This document shows, piece by piece, positions 45,515 to 54,545 of a stretch of 64,000 nt of DNA. A model generated the notes under the pieces. The model was not told the origin of the DNA and searched no databases. It saw only the letters and a list, made by a program, of their open reading frames with translations. The DNA comes from Actinomycetales bacterium (GTDB taxonomy: Bacteria; Actinomycetota; Actinomycetes; Nanopelagicales; Nanopelagicaceae). Location of the stretch: positions 38,573 through 102,572 of the forward strand of contig JAGWYO010000002.1 of assembly GCA_018969355.1 (NCBI GenBank), read 5' to 3'. Each line of letters begins with the position of its first letter. The stretch's first letter is position 1. The translations under genes were made by a program, and so were the position numbers.

Positions 45515-46300
45515 ATGGCAGTTGAAACGGCACCCCCAGGTTGGATGCACGATTGGTCGGCGCAAGGCTCAGGCAAAAATGCCCGCATAGGAGTCTTGCT
45601 CGTTCATGGTTTTACAGGTGCCCCACCTTCGATGCGCCCATGGGGCGAATTCCTACATTCCAAGGGATACACCGTGCGTGTACCACTTCTTCCAGGCCAC
45701 GGAACTAAACCTGAAGATCTCAACAAAGTGAAATGGCACCAGTGGCCTGCAAAAGTTCAATATGAATTAGATGAGCTCTTTAAAAGCTGTGATCAAGTAT
45801 TCATCGCAGGTTTATCGATGGGCGGTGGCACAACACTTTACGTTACAGCAGAAAATAACGAACGTATAAGTGGTGTTATTTTGGTTAACCCAATGATTCA
45901 TGTGGCTTTCTTGCCCCACCAAGTGGCTTACCTTCTATCGCATTTCCAGAAACTTCGCTCCAGTGTTGGAAACGACATTAAGCGTCCAGGAATAACAGAA
46001 CATGGCTATGACGCACTACCCACTCGTGGAATCGCAGAACTACTAAAGATGTTAAAGATTACGCGAAAGAAACTGAGCAAAATAACTGTTCCAGTTCAAC
46101 TTTTTCACTCAGTAGATGACCACACGTTGCCAGTTTCAAACACGGAAATCATTATGGCCGGTTTAGGTTCTGCCAATAAATCTCGCATTGAATTAGTCAA
46201 TAGTTATCACGTCGCAACCCTTGATTATGATCAGGAGCTGATCTTTCAGAACTCAATGCTTTTTATTGAAGGCTTAACCACTCATCCCACTAAGGATTGA
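45515..46300 (+). CDS. Alpha/beta hydrolase (esterase/monoacylglycerol lipase type)
   Basis: A 261-residue hydrolase. LLVHGFTGAPPSMRPWGEFLHSKGYTVRVPLLPGHGT holds the oxyanion HGFTG motif, the nucleophile elbow is GLSMGG, and the acid and base lie in FHSVDDHTLP and NSYHVATLDYD. It resembles the Est30/Bacillus carboxylesterase group. ATG 45515 gives the expected N-terminus. The 3' end overlaps the convergent Nramp-type gene by 11 bases. Confidence 0.88.
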   Translation: MAVETAPPGWMHDWSAQGSGKNARIGVLLVHGFTGAPPSMRPWGEFLHSKGYTVRVPLLPGHGTKPEDLNKVKWHQWPAKVQYELDELFKSCDQVFIAGLSMGGGTTLYVTAENNERISGVILVNPMIHVAFLPHQVAYLLSHFQKLRSSVGNDIKRPGITEHGYDALPTRGIAELLKMLKITRKKLSKITVPVQLFHSVDDHTLPVSNTEIIMAGLGSANKSRIELVNSYHVATLDYDQELIFQNSMLFIEGLTTHPTKD

Positions 46301-47525
46301 TACTTAACCAGAACAGTGCAAGTACACAAATAGAGACCATAGAGATAATCAAACTATAAACAGCACGCATGCGCTTACTAGAGGCAAACTCACCCATGAG
46401 GCGCTCGTCTTTAGATATTCCATACATAAACACAAGAAGTGGTAGCAACAATATTGCGTTCAGGATCTGTGTGAAAACGAGAACCTTTATCAGTGGCAGA
46501 TTAGGAATTAGTATCAATCCCGCAGCAAAAACTGTCATCACTCCAAAAGTTGTATAGAACAACGGCGCTTCTTTTGGGCCATCATCTAAAGCTGCCGGTT
46601 GGCCTGTTAGATCACCGACTGAATATGCAGTTGATAAAGGCAAGATTGATGCGGCAAGTAAAGATGCCCCCACCAAGCCAATTGCAAAGACAGCTTTCGC
46701 CATTGTTCCAGCTAAAGGCTCAAGGGCCCGAGCAGCCTGAGATGCATCTGTGATGCTGGTGAGTCCCTCTTTGTTTAACGTTGCAGCACATGTGATAACT
46801 ACGAAGAAACCAATGATTCCTGTCAACAAAGATCCCGTCCACACATCTATGCGCAAAAGTTTTAGGTCATCGCGAGTTAAGCGCTTATCAACTGCATAAC
46901 TTTGAATGAAAGCTAATCCCCATGGTGCAAGAGTTGTTCCAAGGGTTGCAGTTGCTAAGTAAATAGCATCATGTGTGAAAGGCATAGTTGGGACAAAGAC
47001 TCCGCGGGCAGCTTGACCCCAGTCGGGATGTGCCATGAAGCCAGCAACAATGTATGAGATAAATATTGCCGAGAGTGCAAAGAAGACCTTCTCAACATTG
47101 GCAAATGAGCCACGAAGAACAAGGAATGAAACGATCAGAGCGCCAGCCGGAACAGCGACAAAGCGTGAAAGGCCAAAGAGTTCGCCAGCAACTGCAATTC
47201 CTGCAAACTCAGCAGTGAGGGTGCCAAAGTTTGCGATAATCAAAGCGCTAGCACTGAGTGTTCCAGAGCGTGCACCATACTTTTGGCGCACTAAGCCAAT
47301 AAGACCTTGACGCGTAACAACACCGATGCGTGCACCTAGATCTTGAAAGATAATTAAGGCGACTGTAGAGAGTACAAGCACCCACAACATTTGATAACCA
47401 AACTTTGCTCCCAATTGAGAGTAGGTGGTGATGCCCGCTGGATCATCATCGGAGAGCCCTGCAATAATTCCGGGGCCCATCACTGAAAGAAGTGCAGCTA
47501 AGCGAATCTTGCGCGTTGTTGTCAT
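46290..47525 (-). CDS. Nramp-related divalent metal transporter (NRMT-like, probably Mg2+/Mn2+)
   Basis: A 411-residue LeuT-fold transporter with eleven helices. The helix-1 site reads D28-P-A-G31 where Nramp has DPGN, and the helix-6 site reads A200-P-W where Nramp has M-P-H. Replacement of Asn by Gly and of the metal-selecting Met by Ala is the pattern described for Nramp-related magnesium transporters. It overlaps by 4 bases a gene for a soluble PRC–MgtE_N–CBS protein, supporting Mg2+ as substrate. A general Nramp manganese role is the alternative. Confidence 0.85.
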   Translation of the reverse strand: MTTTRKIRLAALLSVMGPGIIAGLSDDDPAGITTYSQLGAKFGYQMLWVLVLSTVALIIFQDLGARIGVVTRQGLIGLVRQKYGARSGTLSASALIIANFGTLTAEFAGIAVAGELFGLSRFVAVPAGALIVSFLVLRGSFANVEKVFFALSAIFISYIVAGFMAHPDWGQAARGVFVPTMPFTHDAIYLATATLGTTLAPWGLAFIQSYAVDKRLTRDDLKLLRIDVWTGSLLTGIIGFFVVITCAATLNKEGLTSITDASQAARALEPLAGTMAKAVFAIGLVGASLLAASILPLSTAYSVGDLTGQPAALDDGPKEAPLFYTTFGVMTVFAAGLILIPNLPLIKVLVFTQILNAILLLPLLVFMYGISKDERLMGEFASSKRMRAVYSLIISMVSICVLALFWLSINP

Positions 47526-48868
47526 GAGAGTGCACCCGTGCCCTTAGACAAACCGTGCGCTTCTTCAGGTTTAAGTGCATCGACTAAATCGTCAGCCAAA
47601 ATTCTTCCAACTGGCTTACCTTTTTCGTCGATAACAACGATGGATGCGCCGCGGTTATTGGAAAACTCCTCAATTACTTCATCTAACGGTGAATCTATCT
47701 GCACCGATGTTGGATAGGCAGGACCGATGAGGCTGCTCAACTGGGCACTTGACTTAGCGGCAACGAGTTCAATGATTTGGATGTGGTCGATCAATTTACC
47801 TTTGCTATCAACAATAACAACACCATCAGAGACATCGCGACCACGACTTTCCACCAATCGAGCAAGTGCTGCACCGACAGTGTCATCTTCATGAGCTAAG
47901 ACCATATGTGTCGTCATAATTCCACCAGCTAAGGTTTCATCGAAAGCGATAAGCTGCCGCAACTGCTTAGCCAACTTTGATTCCATGGCACTTAAAATAT
48001 CCTCGCGGTGCTCATCGCTTAAATCACGCAATACTTCAGCCGACTCATCTGGTTCCATGCGGCTTAGAAGTTCAGCTGCGCGCTCTTGACTCAAACCACG
48101 TAGCAGACCTTGTAACTCTTCATCCTCCATTTCCTCTAGAGCATCTGCTGCTAGCTCTGGATCCAACATTTCAATGAGTGCACTTTGCTCACGCCCCGCT
48201 AAATCTTCAATCAAATCAGCTAAGTCGGCAGGACGTAGTTGTGAAAGTGCTGTTTTTGATCCAGAAGTTTTTACAACACCTGATGTATCGGCAAGTGATG
48301 CAACAGTTGCCCAGTCCAAAACATGCTGGGGTGTTGCTCGACGTCCTAATGCTCCAGGAAATATTCGGCGCAAAAAAGTAATAAAAGAAATATCCACACC
48401 CACTACGCGGATTTCTCTATCCAAAGGGGCCAAATACAGATCGGATGAGCGCACAACTCGCAGCCCGTTCACATCCACTATCTGGTGATCTAGCACATCA
48501 GCATCCAGCAATGATTCATCTCTGCGGCGCTTGTAATCTGTTAAGTTGATAGTAGTTGAAGAGAGTTCAATCTTATGGCGCTCTAGCTTTGCAATACGGG
48601 CTCCATCAATAAAAGATCTGCGCAGTCCTACTTTCACGATTAAACCTGATACTGGCGGATAAGCATCCTGTCCATGTTTGACTACAACATCTACAAGGCG
48701 ACCAATTTCACGGCCATCTTCATTTGTAACTGGACAGCCCAGTAATCCTGCAAGAGAAACTATTGAATCGCGAACACCTTTACGGGCCAAGACCAAATCG
48801 CGCCGCCCCACGGCACGTTCAACAGTATTGACCACACGGGCTATTGGTTTCTTGGTTGGGGCTCTCAT
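47522..48868 (-). CDS. Soluble PRC-barrel / MgtE N-domain / CBS protein
   Basis: A 448-residue protein with no membrane segment. Residues ~35-175 hold two PRC-barrel-like repeats (CPVTNEDGREIGRLVDVVV and DADVLDHQIVDVNGLRVVR). Residues ~205-310 are an MgtE N-terminal superhelix (ADLADLIEDLAGREQSALIEML). TLAGGIMTT then leads into two CBS domains (~318-435). In MgtE this region senses Mg2+ and gates the pore, but here the pore is absent and the next gene encodes an Nramp-related transporter, so it probably regulates that protein. Confidence 0.88.
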   Translation of the reverse strand: MRAPTKKPIARVVNTVERAVGRRDLVLARKGVRDSIVSLAGLLGCPVTNEDGREIGRLVDVVVKHGQDAYPPVSGLIVKVGLRRSFIDGARIAKLERHKIELSSTTINLTDYKRRRDESLLDADVLDHQIVDVNGLRVVRSSDLYLAPLDREIRVVGVDISFITFLRRIFPGALGRRATPQHVLDWATVASLADTSGVVKTSGSKTALSQLRPADLADLIEDLAGREQSALIEMLDPELAADALEEMEDEELQGLLRGLSQERAAELLSRMEPDESAEVLRDLSDEHREDILSAMESKLAKQLRQLIAFDETLAGGIMTTHMVLAHEDDTVGAALARLVESRGRDVSDGVVIVDSKGKLIDHIQIIELVAAKSSAQLSSLIGPAYPTSVQIDSPLDEVIEEFSNNRGASIVVIDEKGKPVGRILADDLVDALKPEEAHGLSKGTGALS

Positions 48869-48940
48869 GTATGAAATTGTATCGGCTGAGATTGAAGGCG
48901 TTCTGATAGTTTTCGCTGAGCCATTGTTAACTTACTGAAG

Positions 48941-49012
48941 TGGACCGTACTGGGATCGAACCAGTGACCCCCACAATGTCAATGTGGTGCTCTACCGCTG
49001 AGCCAACGATCC
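48941..49012 (-). tRNA. tRNA-Val (GAC)
   Basis: A 72-base cloverleaf on the minus strand. The acceptor stem GGATCGT/ACGGTCC has discriminator A. The anticodon stem CCACA/TGTGG encloses loop TTGACAT with anticodon GAC. The T-arm is CTGGTTCGATCCCAG. The CCA end is not encoded. Confidence 0.95.
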
Positions 49013-49055
49013 TTGCTTGAATGCGAAATCATACCTCACGTCATTGCATACATGA

Positions 49056-49394
49056 TCAGCGATTGTAGTCATCCTCTACACGCTCAATATCATCTTCACC
49101 AAAGTAAGAACCGCTTTGAACCTCAATGAAAACAACGGGCTCACTGCCAATGCTTGCTAATCGATGAAGATCGCCCTGGGCGATATCAATTGAATCTCCA
49201 GCAGACATCTCTATGTCGTGGCCATTGTGAGTGACTTTTGCGCTGCCGCTTACGATGAACCAATGTTCAGCCCGATGTTGATGGCGTTGATAAGAAAAGC
49301 GAGACCCGGCATTAACAATAATTCGCTTTACTTTGTGATCTGAACTCTCGGACAAGATTTCATAACGACCCCACGGTCTGACGTCATCGCCCAT
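49056..49394 (-). CDS. Cupin protein, mannose-6-phosphate isomerase type II-like
   Basis: A 112-residue single cupin. RPWGRYEIL, KRIIVNAGSRFSYQRHQHRAEHWFIVSGSAKVTHNG and SIDIAQGDLHRLASIG match the C-terminal domain of bifunctional GDP-mannose pyrophosphorylase/phosphomannose isomerases; the metal ligands are in HQHRAEHW and DLHRL. ATG 49394 follows AAGGAAGAG; a longer reading would run through the tRNA-Cys gene and is rejected. It could supply mannose-6-phosphate interconversion, relevant to PimA. Confidence 0.88.
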   Translation of the reverse strand: MGDDVRPWGRYEILSESSDHKVKRIIVNAGSRFSYQRHQHRAEHWFIVSGSAKVTHNGHDIEMSAGDSIDIAQGDLHRLASIGSEPVVFIEVQSGSYFGEDDIERVEDDYNR

Positions 49395-49423
49395 CAACTC
49401 TTCCTTCTTACTAGATCTGCTAG

Positions 49424-49497
49424 TGGAGGTCGGAACGGGATTTGAACCCGTGTAGAGGGATTTGCAGTCCCTTGCCTCGCCTCTCGGCCATCCGACC
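49424..49497 (-). tRNA. tRNA-Cys (GCA)
   Basis: On the minus strand the acceptor stem GGTCGGA/TTCCGACC, anticodon stem GGGA/TCCC with loop CTGCAAA (anticodon GCA), and T-arm ACGGGTTCAAATCCCGT are clear. The discriminator is U, the Cys identity base, and the genomic CCA end (49426-49424) is encoded. It lies 30 bases before the cupin gene and may be co-transcribed with it. Confidence 0.95.
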
Positions 49498-49533
49498 AAA
49501 AACTAACGCCGTTCATTTTTTATGTGAACGGCG
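49498..49533 (-). terminator. Terminator between tRNA-Gly and tRNA-Cys
   Basis: On the minus strand CGCCGTTCA (49533-49525) pairs with TGAACGGCG (49515-49507), loop 9 bases, followed by TTAGTTTTTT right up to the first base of tRNA-Cys. It should end the tRNA-Gly transcript. Confidence 0.75.
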
Positions 49534-49545
49534 AGTAGTTTTGAG

Positions 49546-49618
49546 AGCGGACGACCGGGTTCGAACCGGCGACCTGAACCTTGGCAAGGTTCCGCGCTAC
49601 CAACTGCGCTACGTCCGC
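49546..49618 (-). tRNA. tRNA-Gly (GCC)
   Basis: A 73-base cloverleaf on the minus strand. The acceptor stem GCGGACG/CGTCCGC has discriminator U. The anticodon stem ACCT/AGGT has loop TTGCCAA, anticodon GCC. The D-arm is GCGCAGTTGGTAGCGC and the T-arm CCGGTTCGAACCCGG. CCA is not encoded. It diverges from pabB, 30 bases away. Confidence 0.95.
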
Positions 49619-49648
49619 GAGGAGGGCAAATCTATCGCAGGAGAGGCC

Positions 49649-50677
49649 ATAGCGCCAAAGTGGGATGTCAATGACTACCGTTACCTTGTGAATTCATCCA
49701 AGAGTGCGCCTGTTTTTTGGATGAATGGGCGGTTGGCAACTGGTCTCTCGCAGGTCTCACATCATCCATCATCTTTAGACGATGGGGGATTCTGGGCTAT
49801 TTCAACAACTTTTGAAGGAGCGTTTCGAGCTTTTAAATTTGACCATGTCATTGAATCAATCTTTCCAGCAACGCCGTGGCAGGAAATAGAAGGTAGGTGG
49901 TCAAGTAGTTTGAGTGAACGTGAATATGTTGCATATGTAAAAAAAGTGCAAGAGCACATTGCACACGGCTGGGTCTATCAGGTGAATGCTTGCAGAGAGA
50001 TATCCATTGATGTGGAAGTTGAAGATTTACGGGGTCTGTTTTCTAAGATCCTAGAAGGCAATCCTGCGCCGTGGGCATCATATTTAGAAGCACCTGGAAT
50101 CAACATCGCTTCTGCATCTCCCGAACTTTTCCTCAAACGCGAGGGAGCACGAATCCGCACTTCTCCTATCAAGGGAACAGCACCCGTCGGCACCGTTGAT
50201 TTTGGCGTCAAAGACAGAGCTGAAAACGTCATGATTGTTGATCTCATGCGAAATGATTTAGGACAAATCTGTAAGAGCGGAAGTGTCACCGTTCCACGAT
50301 TGCTTTCAACTGAATCTCATCCTGGCCTTGTGCATCTGGTTTCTGATATTGAAGGGGAGTTGAAAGATGGGACTTCTTGGTCAGAGATTTTCACACTTTT
50401 GAGTCCTCCGGGATCAATTAGTGGAGCACCCAAATCATCTGCTGTGGCTGTTATTAAAGAAAATGAAGGCAAGCGCGGGCCATATTGTGGAGCGCTGGGT
50501 TGGGTGCAGGGGGATAGCTGTGAACTTTCAGTTGCGATTCGAATCTTCTATAAAGATGACAAATTGCGATTTGGTACAGGTGCCGGGATTACCTGGGCCA
50601 GTGTTGCATGTGATGAATGGGAAGAAACTCAACTCAAAGCAAGACGTCTTGTCTCACTTGCAGGCGGTCAGTTATGA
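49649..50677 (+). CDS. pabB: Aminodeoxychorismate synthase component I (PabB-like)
   Basis: A chorismate-binding enzyme of folate synthesis. WVYQVNACREI, ASASPELFLKREGARIRTSPIKGTAP, ENVMIVDLMRNDLGQICKSGSVTVP, HLVSDIEGEL, LLSPPGSISGAPK and FGTGAGITWAS are the family motifs. The start is uncertain: an in-frame ATA at 49649 lies behind a strong GGAGAGG site, and the first standard in-frame start is GTG 49688 with no ribosome site. The N-terminal domain is short. It overlaps pabC by 4 bases; no PabA gene is adjacent. Confidence 0.88.
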   Translation: MAPKWDVNDYRYLVNSSKSAPVFWMNGRLATGLSQVSHHPSSLDDGGFWAISTTFEGAFRAFKFDHVIESIFPATPWQEIEGRWSSSLSEREYVAYVKKVQEHIAHGWVYQVNACREISIDVEVEDLRGLFSKILEGNPAPWASYLEAPGINIASASPELFLKREGARIRTSPIKGTAPVGTVDFGVKDRAENVMIVDLMRNDLGQICKSGSVTVPRLLSTESHPGLVHLVSDIEGELKDGTSWSEIFTLLSPPGSISGAPKSSAVAVIKENEGKRGPYCGALGWVQGDSCELSVAIRIFYKDDKLRFGTGAGITWASVACDEWEETQLKARRLVSLAGGQL

Positions 50678-51426
50678 GAGTGATCTATAACGGTGAAGTA
50701 CAAGGTATCGATGACGTGCCTGCACATAGTTCTGGATGGCTACAGGGCCAGGGAATCTTCGAAACAGTTAAAAGCGTGGGAAACAAGCCCCTCTCTCTAT
50801 CTAGGCATATTGCACGCGCACAAAGTAGTGCCTTAGTTCTTGGGATTTCGATGCCAAACCCTCAAGAGATTGCACAAGGTGTTGCTGAATTATTTACCGT
50901 AGTTCCTCAAGGTTTAGGGATGCTGCGGATTTCTTTTGATGATCAAGGCAATTGGTTGGCAGTTCACATGTCATATAGGGAGCAAGTGAAAAGCTGCGAC
51001 GTGAGAGTACATCCAGAGGCTGTTGCAGGTGATATTCATAAACGATTTCCATATACGAATCGTTTTGACATTCTTGAGCAGGCCCGTTTGGCTGGCTTTG
51101 ATGATGCGATTGTTCTCAATGCTCAAGGCAATATCTGTGAAGGCTCCGTAACAAATCTGATTGCTCAGATTGATGGTCGCTGGATAACACCGCCAACTTC
51201 TGATCTTGTTTTGCCTGGAATTATTCGTCAGATGCTCATTGAGAATGGACGCCTTAGCGTCGAGAGCATTCCAGCTGCTCGGCTTTTGGAAATCACCTCT
51301 GCCTTCTTTATTAGCAGTTTGCGTTTATCTCATGCGATTTCATCGATTAATGCGCGGCCGTTGCAGCTTTCACATGCCTTCGGAGAAGAAATAAAGGCGT
51401 TAGCACATCAGTATTCGGTAGGCTAG
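50674..51426 (+). CDS. pabC: Aminodeoxychorismate lyase / class-IV aminotransferase
   Basis: A 250-residue PLP enzyme, probably releasing pyruvate from aminodeoxychorismate to give 4-aminobenzoate. Motifs are [29 protein letters not shown] (PLP lysine), [25 protein letters not shown] and the [15 protein letters not shown] region. The start ATG overlaps the pabB stop (ATGA), which favours PabC over a branched-chain aminotransferase. Confidence 0.88.
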   Translation: MRVIYNGEVQGIDDVPAHSSGWLQGQGIFETVKSVGNKPLSLSRHIARAQSSALVLGISMPNPQEIAQGVAELFTVVPQGLGMLRISFDDQGNWLAVHMSYREQVKSCDVRVHPEAVAGDIHKRFPYTNRFDILEQARLAGFDDAIVLNAQGNICEGSVTNLIAQIDGRWITPPTSDLVLPGIIRQMLIENGRLSVESIPAARLLEITSAFFISSLRLSHAISSINARPLQLSHAFGEEIKALAHQYSVG

Positions 51427-51430
51427 CCAC

Positions 51431-53413
51431 ATGATTCAGGTAACCGTTGATGGTGCATCACGCTCCATAGAGACTGATCAACGCCCCACCCACCTCTTTG
51501 CAGATAATAAAGAGGTAGTTGTATGCCGCATAAACGGCATGCTCAAAGATTTATGGACCGATCTGCAAGAAGGCGATGTCGTTGAATCTGTCATCATGAA
51601 TTCTCCTGATGGACTCTTTGTGCTCCGCCACTCAACTGCCCACGTAATGGCACAAGCGGTGCAAGAAGTGTTCGCACAAACAAAGCTCGGAATTGGACCA
51701 CCGATCACAGATGGTTTTTATTACGACTTTGATCCTAAGACACCCTTTAATCCAGATGATTTAGCCAAGATTGAAAGCGTCATGCGCAAGATTGTAAAAG
51801 ATGGCCAGCGCTTTCGCCGTCGTGTTGTTTCTGAAAAAGAGGCGCTAGCTGAACTCTCACACGAGCCATATAAATGCGAACTTATTGGGATAAAGGGGCC
51901 AGCTGGAGAAGAAGCTAACGTCGAAGTTGGGGGAGCAGAGCTCACTATCTATGACAATTTAGGTAGAGATGGAAATCCAGTGTGGTCAGATTTATGCAGA
52001 GGCCCTCATCTTCCATCCACAAAGCACATTCCTGCTTTTAAGTTAATGCGAAGTGCGGCAGCGTATTGGCGCGGATCTGAAAAGAACCCGATGCTCCAGC
52101 GCATTTATGGCACAGCGTGGCCATCACAAGATGAACTAAACGCTCACTTAGAACTTCTAGCAGAGGCTGAAAAGCGCGATCATCGCCGACTTGGAACTGA
52201 GTTGGATCTATTTTCATTTCCAGATGAGATTGGCTCTGGACTTGCAGTCTTTCATCCCAAAGGGGGAATCATTCGCCGAGCGATGGAGGATTACTCACGC
52301 AAGCGACATGAAGAAGAGAATTACGAGTTTGTTTATTCTCCTCATTTAACTAAGTCGGCCTTGTTTGAAAAATCAGGTCACTTGGATTGGTACTCAGAGG
52401 GAATGTATCCACCGATGATTATGGATGAAGAACTCCATGCCGATGGAACGATTAAAAAGCCTGGTCAGCAGTACTACATGAAGCCCATGAACTGCCCATT
52501 CCACAACCTTATTTTCCAGGCCCGTCAGCGCTCATATCGCGAGTTACCGCTTCGACTTTTCGAGTTTGGAACTGTATATCGCTATGAAAAATCTGGCGTG
52601 TTACATGGCATTACTCGTGCTCGGGGTTTCACTCAAGATGATGCACATATCTACTGCACAAAAGAACAGATGGCAGATGAATTAGATTCACTTCTAACAT
52701 TCGTGCTCAACCTTTTGCGTGACTATGGACTCAATGATTTCTATCTTGAGCTTTCAACGAAGAACCTAGAAAAATTTGTGGGAGAAGATTCAGATTGGCA
52801 AGAGGCAACTGAAACATTGCGCAAAGCTGCAGTTGCTCAAAAACTGGAGTTAGTACTAGATGAAGGTGGCGCAGCTTTCTATGGCCCGAAGATCTCCGTG
52901 CAAGCAAAAGATGCCATTGGTCGCACTTGGCAGATGTCAACGATTCAAGTCGACTTCCAACTTCCACAACGCTTTGAACTTGAGTATTCAGCAGCCGATG
53001 GATCGCGCCAGCGCCCCGTAATGATTCACCGCGCACTCTTTGGTTCCATTGAGAGATTCTTTGGTGTTCTCACCGAGCATTACTCAGGAGCTTTCCCACC
53101 ATGGCTCGCGCCAGTTCAAGTAGTGGGTATTCCAGTTGCTGAAGCTTTTGCAGATTATTTAGCTGATGTCATTAAGCAGATGAAGAAGGCTGGCATTCGT
53201 GCAGAGCTAGATGCATCAGATGATCGCATGCAAAAGAAGGTCCGTAACGCCCAAATGCAAAAGGTGCCATTTATGCTTATCGCTGGTGAGGAAGATATGG
53301 CAGCTGGTGCTGTCTCATTCCGCTACCGCAATGGCGAACAGAAAAATGGGATTCCTATCAAGGATGCAATTGCACAAATTCAAAAAGTAGTAGCAGATCG
53401 CACACAGGTTTAA
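51431..53413 (+). CDS. thrS: Threonine-tRNA ligase
   Basis: A 660-residue class-II synthetase. It has a TGS domain (~1-62), an editing domain with [11 protein letters not shown] and its partner Cys-containing [12 protein letters not shown], a catalytic core with [12 protein letters not shown] (zinc Cys) and [26 protein letters not shown], and an anticodon domain (~560-660). No T-box leader precedes it; only 4 bases separate it from pabC. Confidence 0.98.
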   Translation: MIQVTVDGASRSIETDQRPTHLFADNKEVVVCRINGMLKDLWTDLQEGDVVESVIMNSPDGLFVLRHSTAHVMAQAVQEVFAQTKLGIGPPITDGFYYDFDPKTPFNPDDLAKIESVMRKIVKDGQRFRRRVVSEKEALAELSHEPYKCELIGIKGPAGEEANVEVGGAELTIYDNLGRDGNPVWSDLCRGPHLPSTKHIPAFKLMRSAAAYWRGSEKNPMLQRIYGTAWPSQDELNAHLELLAEAEKRDHRRLGTELDLFSFPDEIGSGLAVFHPKGGIIRRAMEDYSRKRHEEENYEFVYSPHLTKSALFEKSGHLDWYSEGMYPPMIMDEELHADGTIKKPGQQYYMKPMNCPFHNLIFQARQRSYRELPLRLFEFGTVYRYEKSGVLHGITRARGFTQDDAHIYCTKEQMADELDSLLTFVLNLLRDYGLNDFYLELSTKNLEKFVGEDSDWQEATETLRKAAVAQKLELVLDEGGAAFYGPKISVQAKDAIGRTWQMSTIQVDFQLPQRFELEYSAADGSRQRPVMIHRALFGSIERFFGVLTEHYSGAFPPWLAPVQVVGIPVAEAFADYLADVIKQMKKAGIRAELDASDDRMQKKVRNAQMQKVPFMLIAGEEDMAAGAVSFRYRNGEQKNGIPIKDAIAQIQKVVADRTQV

Positions 53414-53415
53414 CA

Positions 53416-53937
53416 ATGCATATTGATGGCGCAGGAATGCCTGATGGTTGGCAACGGTTGTGGGCGCCTCACCGGCTTGAGTACTTACGTGGAGAAAACC
53501 GCCCATTAGAGGGCAATGACGTTGAATGTCCGTTCTGCCGTATTCCCACATTAAGTGATGAAGAGGGCCTGATTGTGCATCGTGGCAAGAGCGCATATGT
53601 AGTAATGAATTTGTATCCGTATAACCCAGGGCACTTATTGGTCTGCGCTCAAAGGCATGTTGCAGATCTGACTGACCTAAATGAAGAAGAGCGCAACGAG
53701 ATTTCTTCCCTTACTTCTCATGCGATGAAAACTATTCGAAAAGTTTCATCCCCTGCAGGCTTTAACTTGGGGATGAATCAGGGCGCTATTTCTGGGGCTG
53801 GTGTGGCAGAACATATTCACCAACACATCGTTCCGCGTTGGAGCGGAGATGCAAACTTCATGCCAATTATTGGAAAAACAAAAGTGCTACCGCAGTTGCT
53901 GACTTTGACGAGAGAAGAGATTGCTGCTGCTTGGTAG
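53416..53937 (+). CDS. HIT-family nucleotide hydrolase/phosphorylase
   Basis: A 173-residue histidine-triad protein. The triad is HIHQHIVPRW, CPFC near the N-terminus is a likely zinc site with downstream residues, and LYPYNPGHLLVCAQRHVADLTDL is conserved. Mycobacterial homologues in the same thrS–pgsA context are AP4A phosphorylases. It starts 2 bases after thrS. Confidence 0.9.
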   Translation: MHIDGAGMPDGWQRLWAPHRLEYLRGENRPLEGNDVECPFCRIPTLSDEEGLIVHRGKSAYVVMNLYPYNPGHLLVCAQRHVADLTDLNEEERNEISSLTSHAMKTIRKVSSPAGFNLGMNQGAISGAGVAEHIHQHIVPRWSGDANFMPIIGKTKVLPQLLTLTREEIAAAW

Positions 53938-53939
53938 TG

Positions 53940-54521
53940 CTAATGAAGTTCAGCCAGATATTTCTCTATAACATCAAAGCCAATTGCCTTTTCAATCACA
54001 AGAGGAATAGCTGGAAAGAGAACTCCAGCTGCAAATGCGCCTTCACCCATGGATGTGAGTAATTCTAAGTATTCATCACGAAACTCCTGAACTAAAGTTT
54101 CATGTTCAGGTTCACAAGCATGTTGTCTCGGAGGAGTTGTGGAGTAATCAGTGATAACCATATCCGAGAGTGAAATGAGTGCTCTAGGTGATCCATCATC
54201 ATCATGGAGAACTAAGTAAGGCGTGGCGACCTGATCAAAGACCCTGGTAGCCAACATCACTGCATCATCAAAGTCGGCATTGTTTTCATCCAAATGTGTA
54301 ACAACAATCAAGCGAGGCGTTAGAAACTCATCGAAGGCTTGCCATTGATCAATGGTGGCTTGATCAATTCCGGTGTTGGGATTGAGAGCGAAGATGGCGC
54401 AGGAAATCTCACCAGTGGCATCACTTCCAAGTCTTGCCCCTAGCGCTGAAGCAACTTCTCCGGGGTTGGCTGAAGGGTGGCCAAAGACGCAGAGATTGAG
54501 AGGGGATGTGGGATTCTGCAC
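53940..54521 (-). CDS. EF-G-like G-domain protein with degenerate GTP site
   Basis: A 193-residue protein whose layout recalls the N-terminal part of translation GTPases. FGHPSANPGEVASALGARLG stands at the P-loop place but lacks GKT/GKS. CAIFALNPNTGIDQATIDQW recalls the EF-G VVDAVAGVEPQT-type strand. PRLIVVTHLDENNADFDDAV resembles PRIVFVNKMDREGADF with NKxD changed to THLD (75-78). It should not bind GTP normally. The relation is inferred from motif order only. It is oriented against its thrS–pgsA neighbours. Confidence 0.6.
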   Translation of the reverse strand: MQNPTSPLNLCVFGHPSANPGEVASALGARLGSDATGEISCAIFALNPNTGIDQATIDQWQAFDEFLTPRLIVVTHLDENNADFDDAVMLATRVFDQVATPYLVLHDDDGSPRALISLSDMVITDYSTTPPRQHACEPEHETLVQEFRDEYLELLTSMGEGAFAAGVLFPAIPLVIEKAIGFDVIEKYLAELH

Positions 54522-54545
54522 TGGGTCAGCCTACGATGTGCAGTG

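Noticed and set aside
49395..49499. N-terminal extension of the cupin protein to 49499
   Set aside because: The extra residues are the translated tRNA-Cys gene; ATG 49394 has a proper ribosome site.
49442..49640. Long N-terminal extension of PabB from 49442
   Set aside because: It reads through tRNA-Cys, a terminator and tRNA-Gly on the other strand and is not protein-like.
50670..51431. T-box leader for thrS
   Set aside because: Only 4 bases separate pabC from thrS, leaving no leader.
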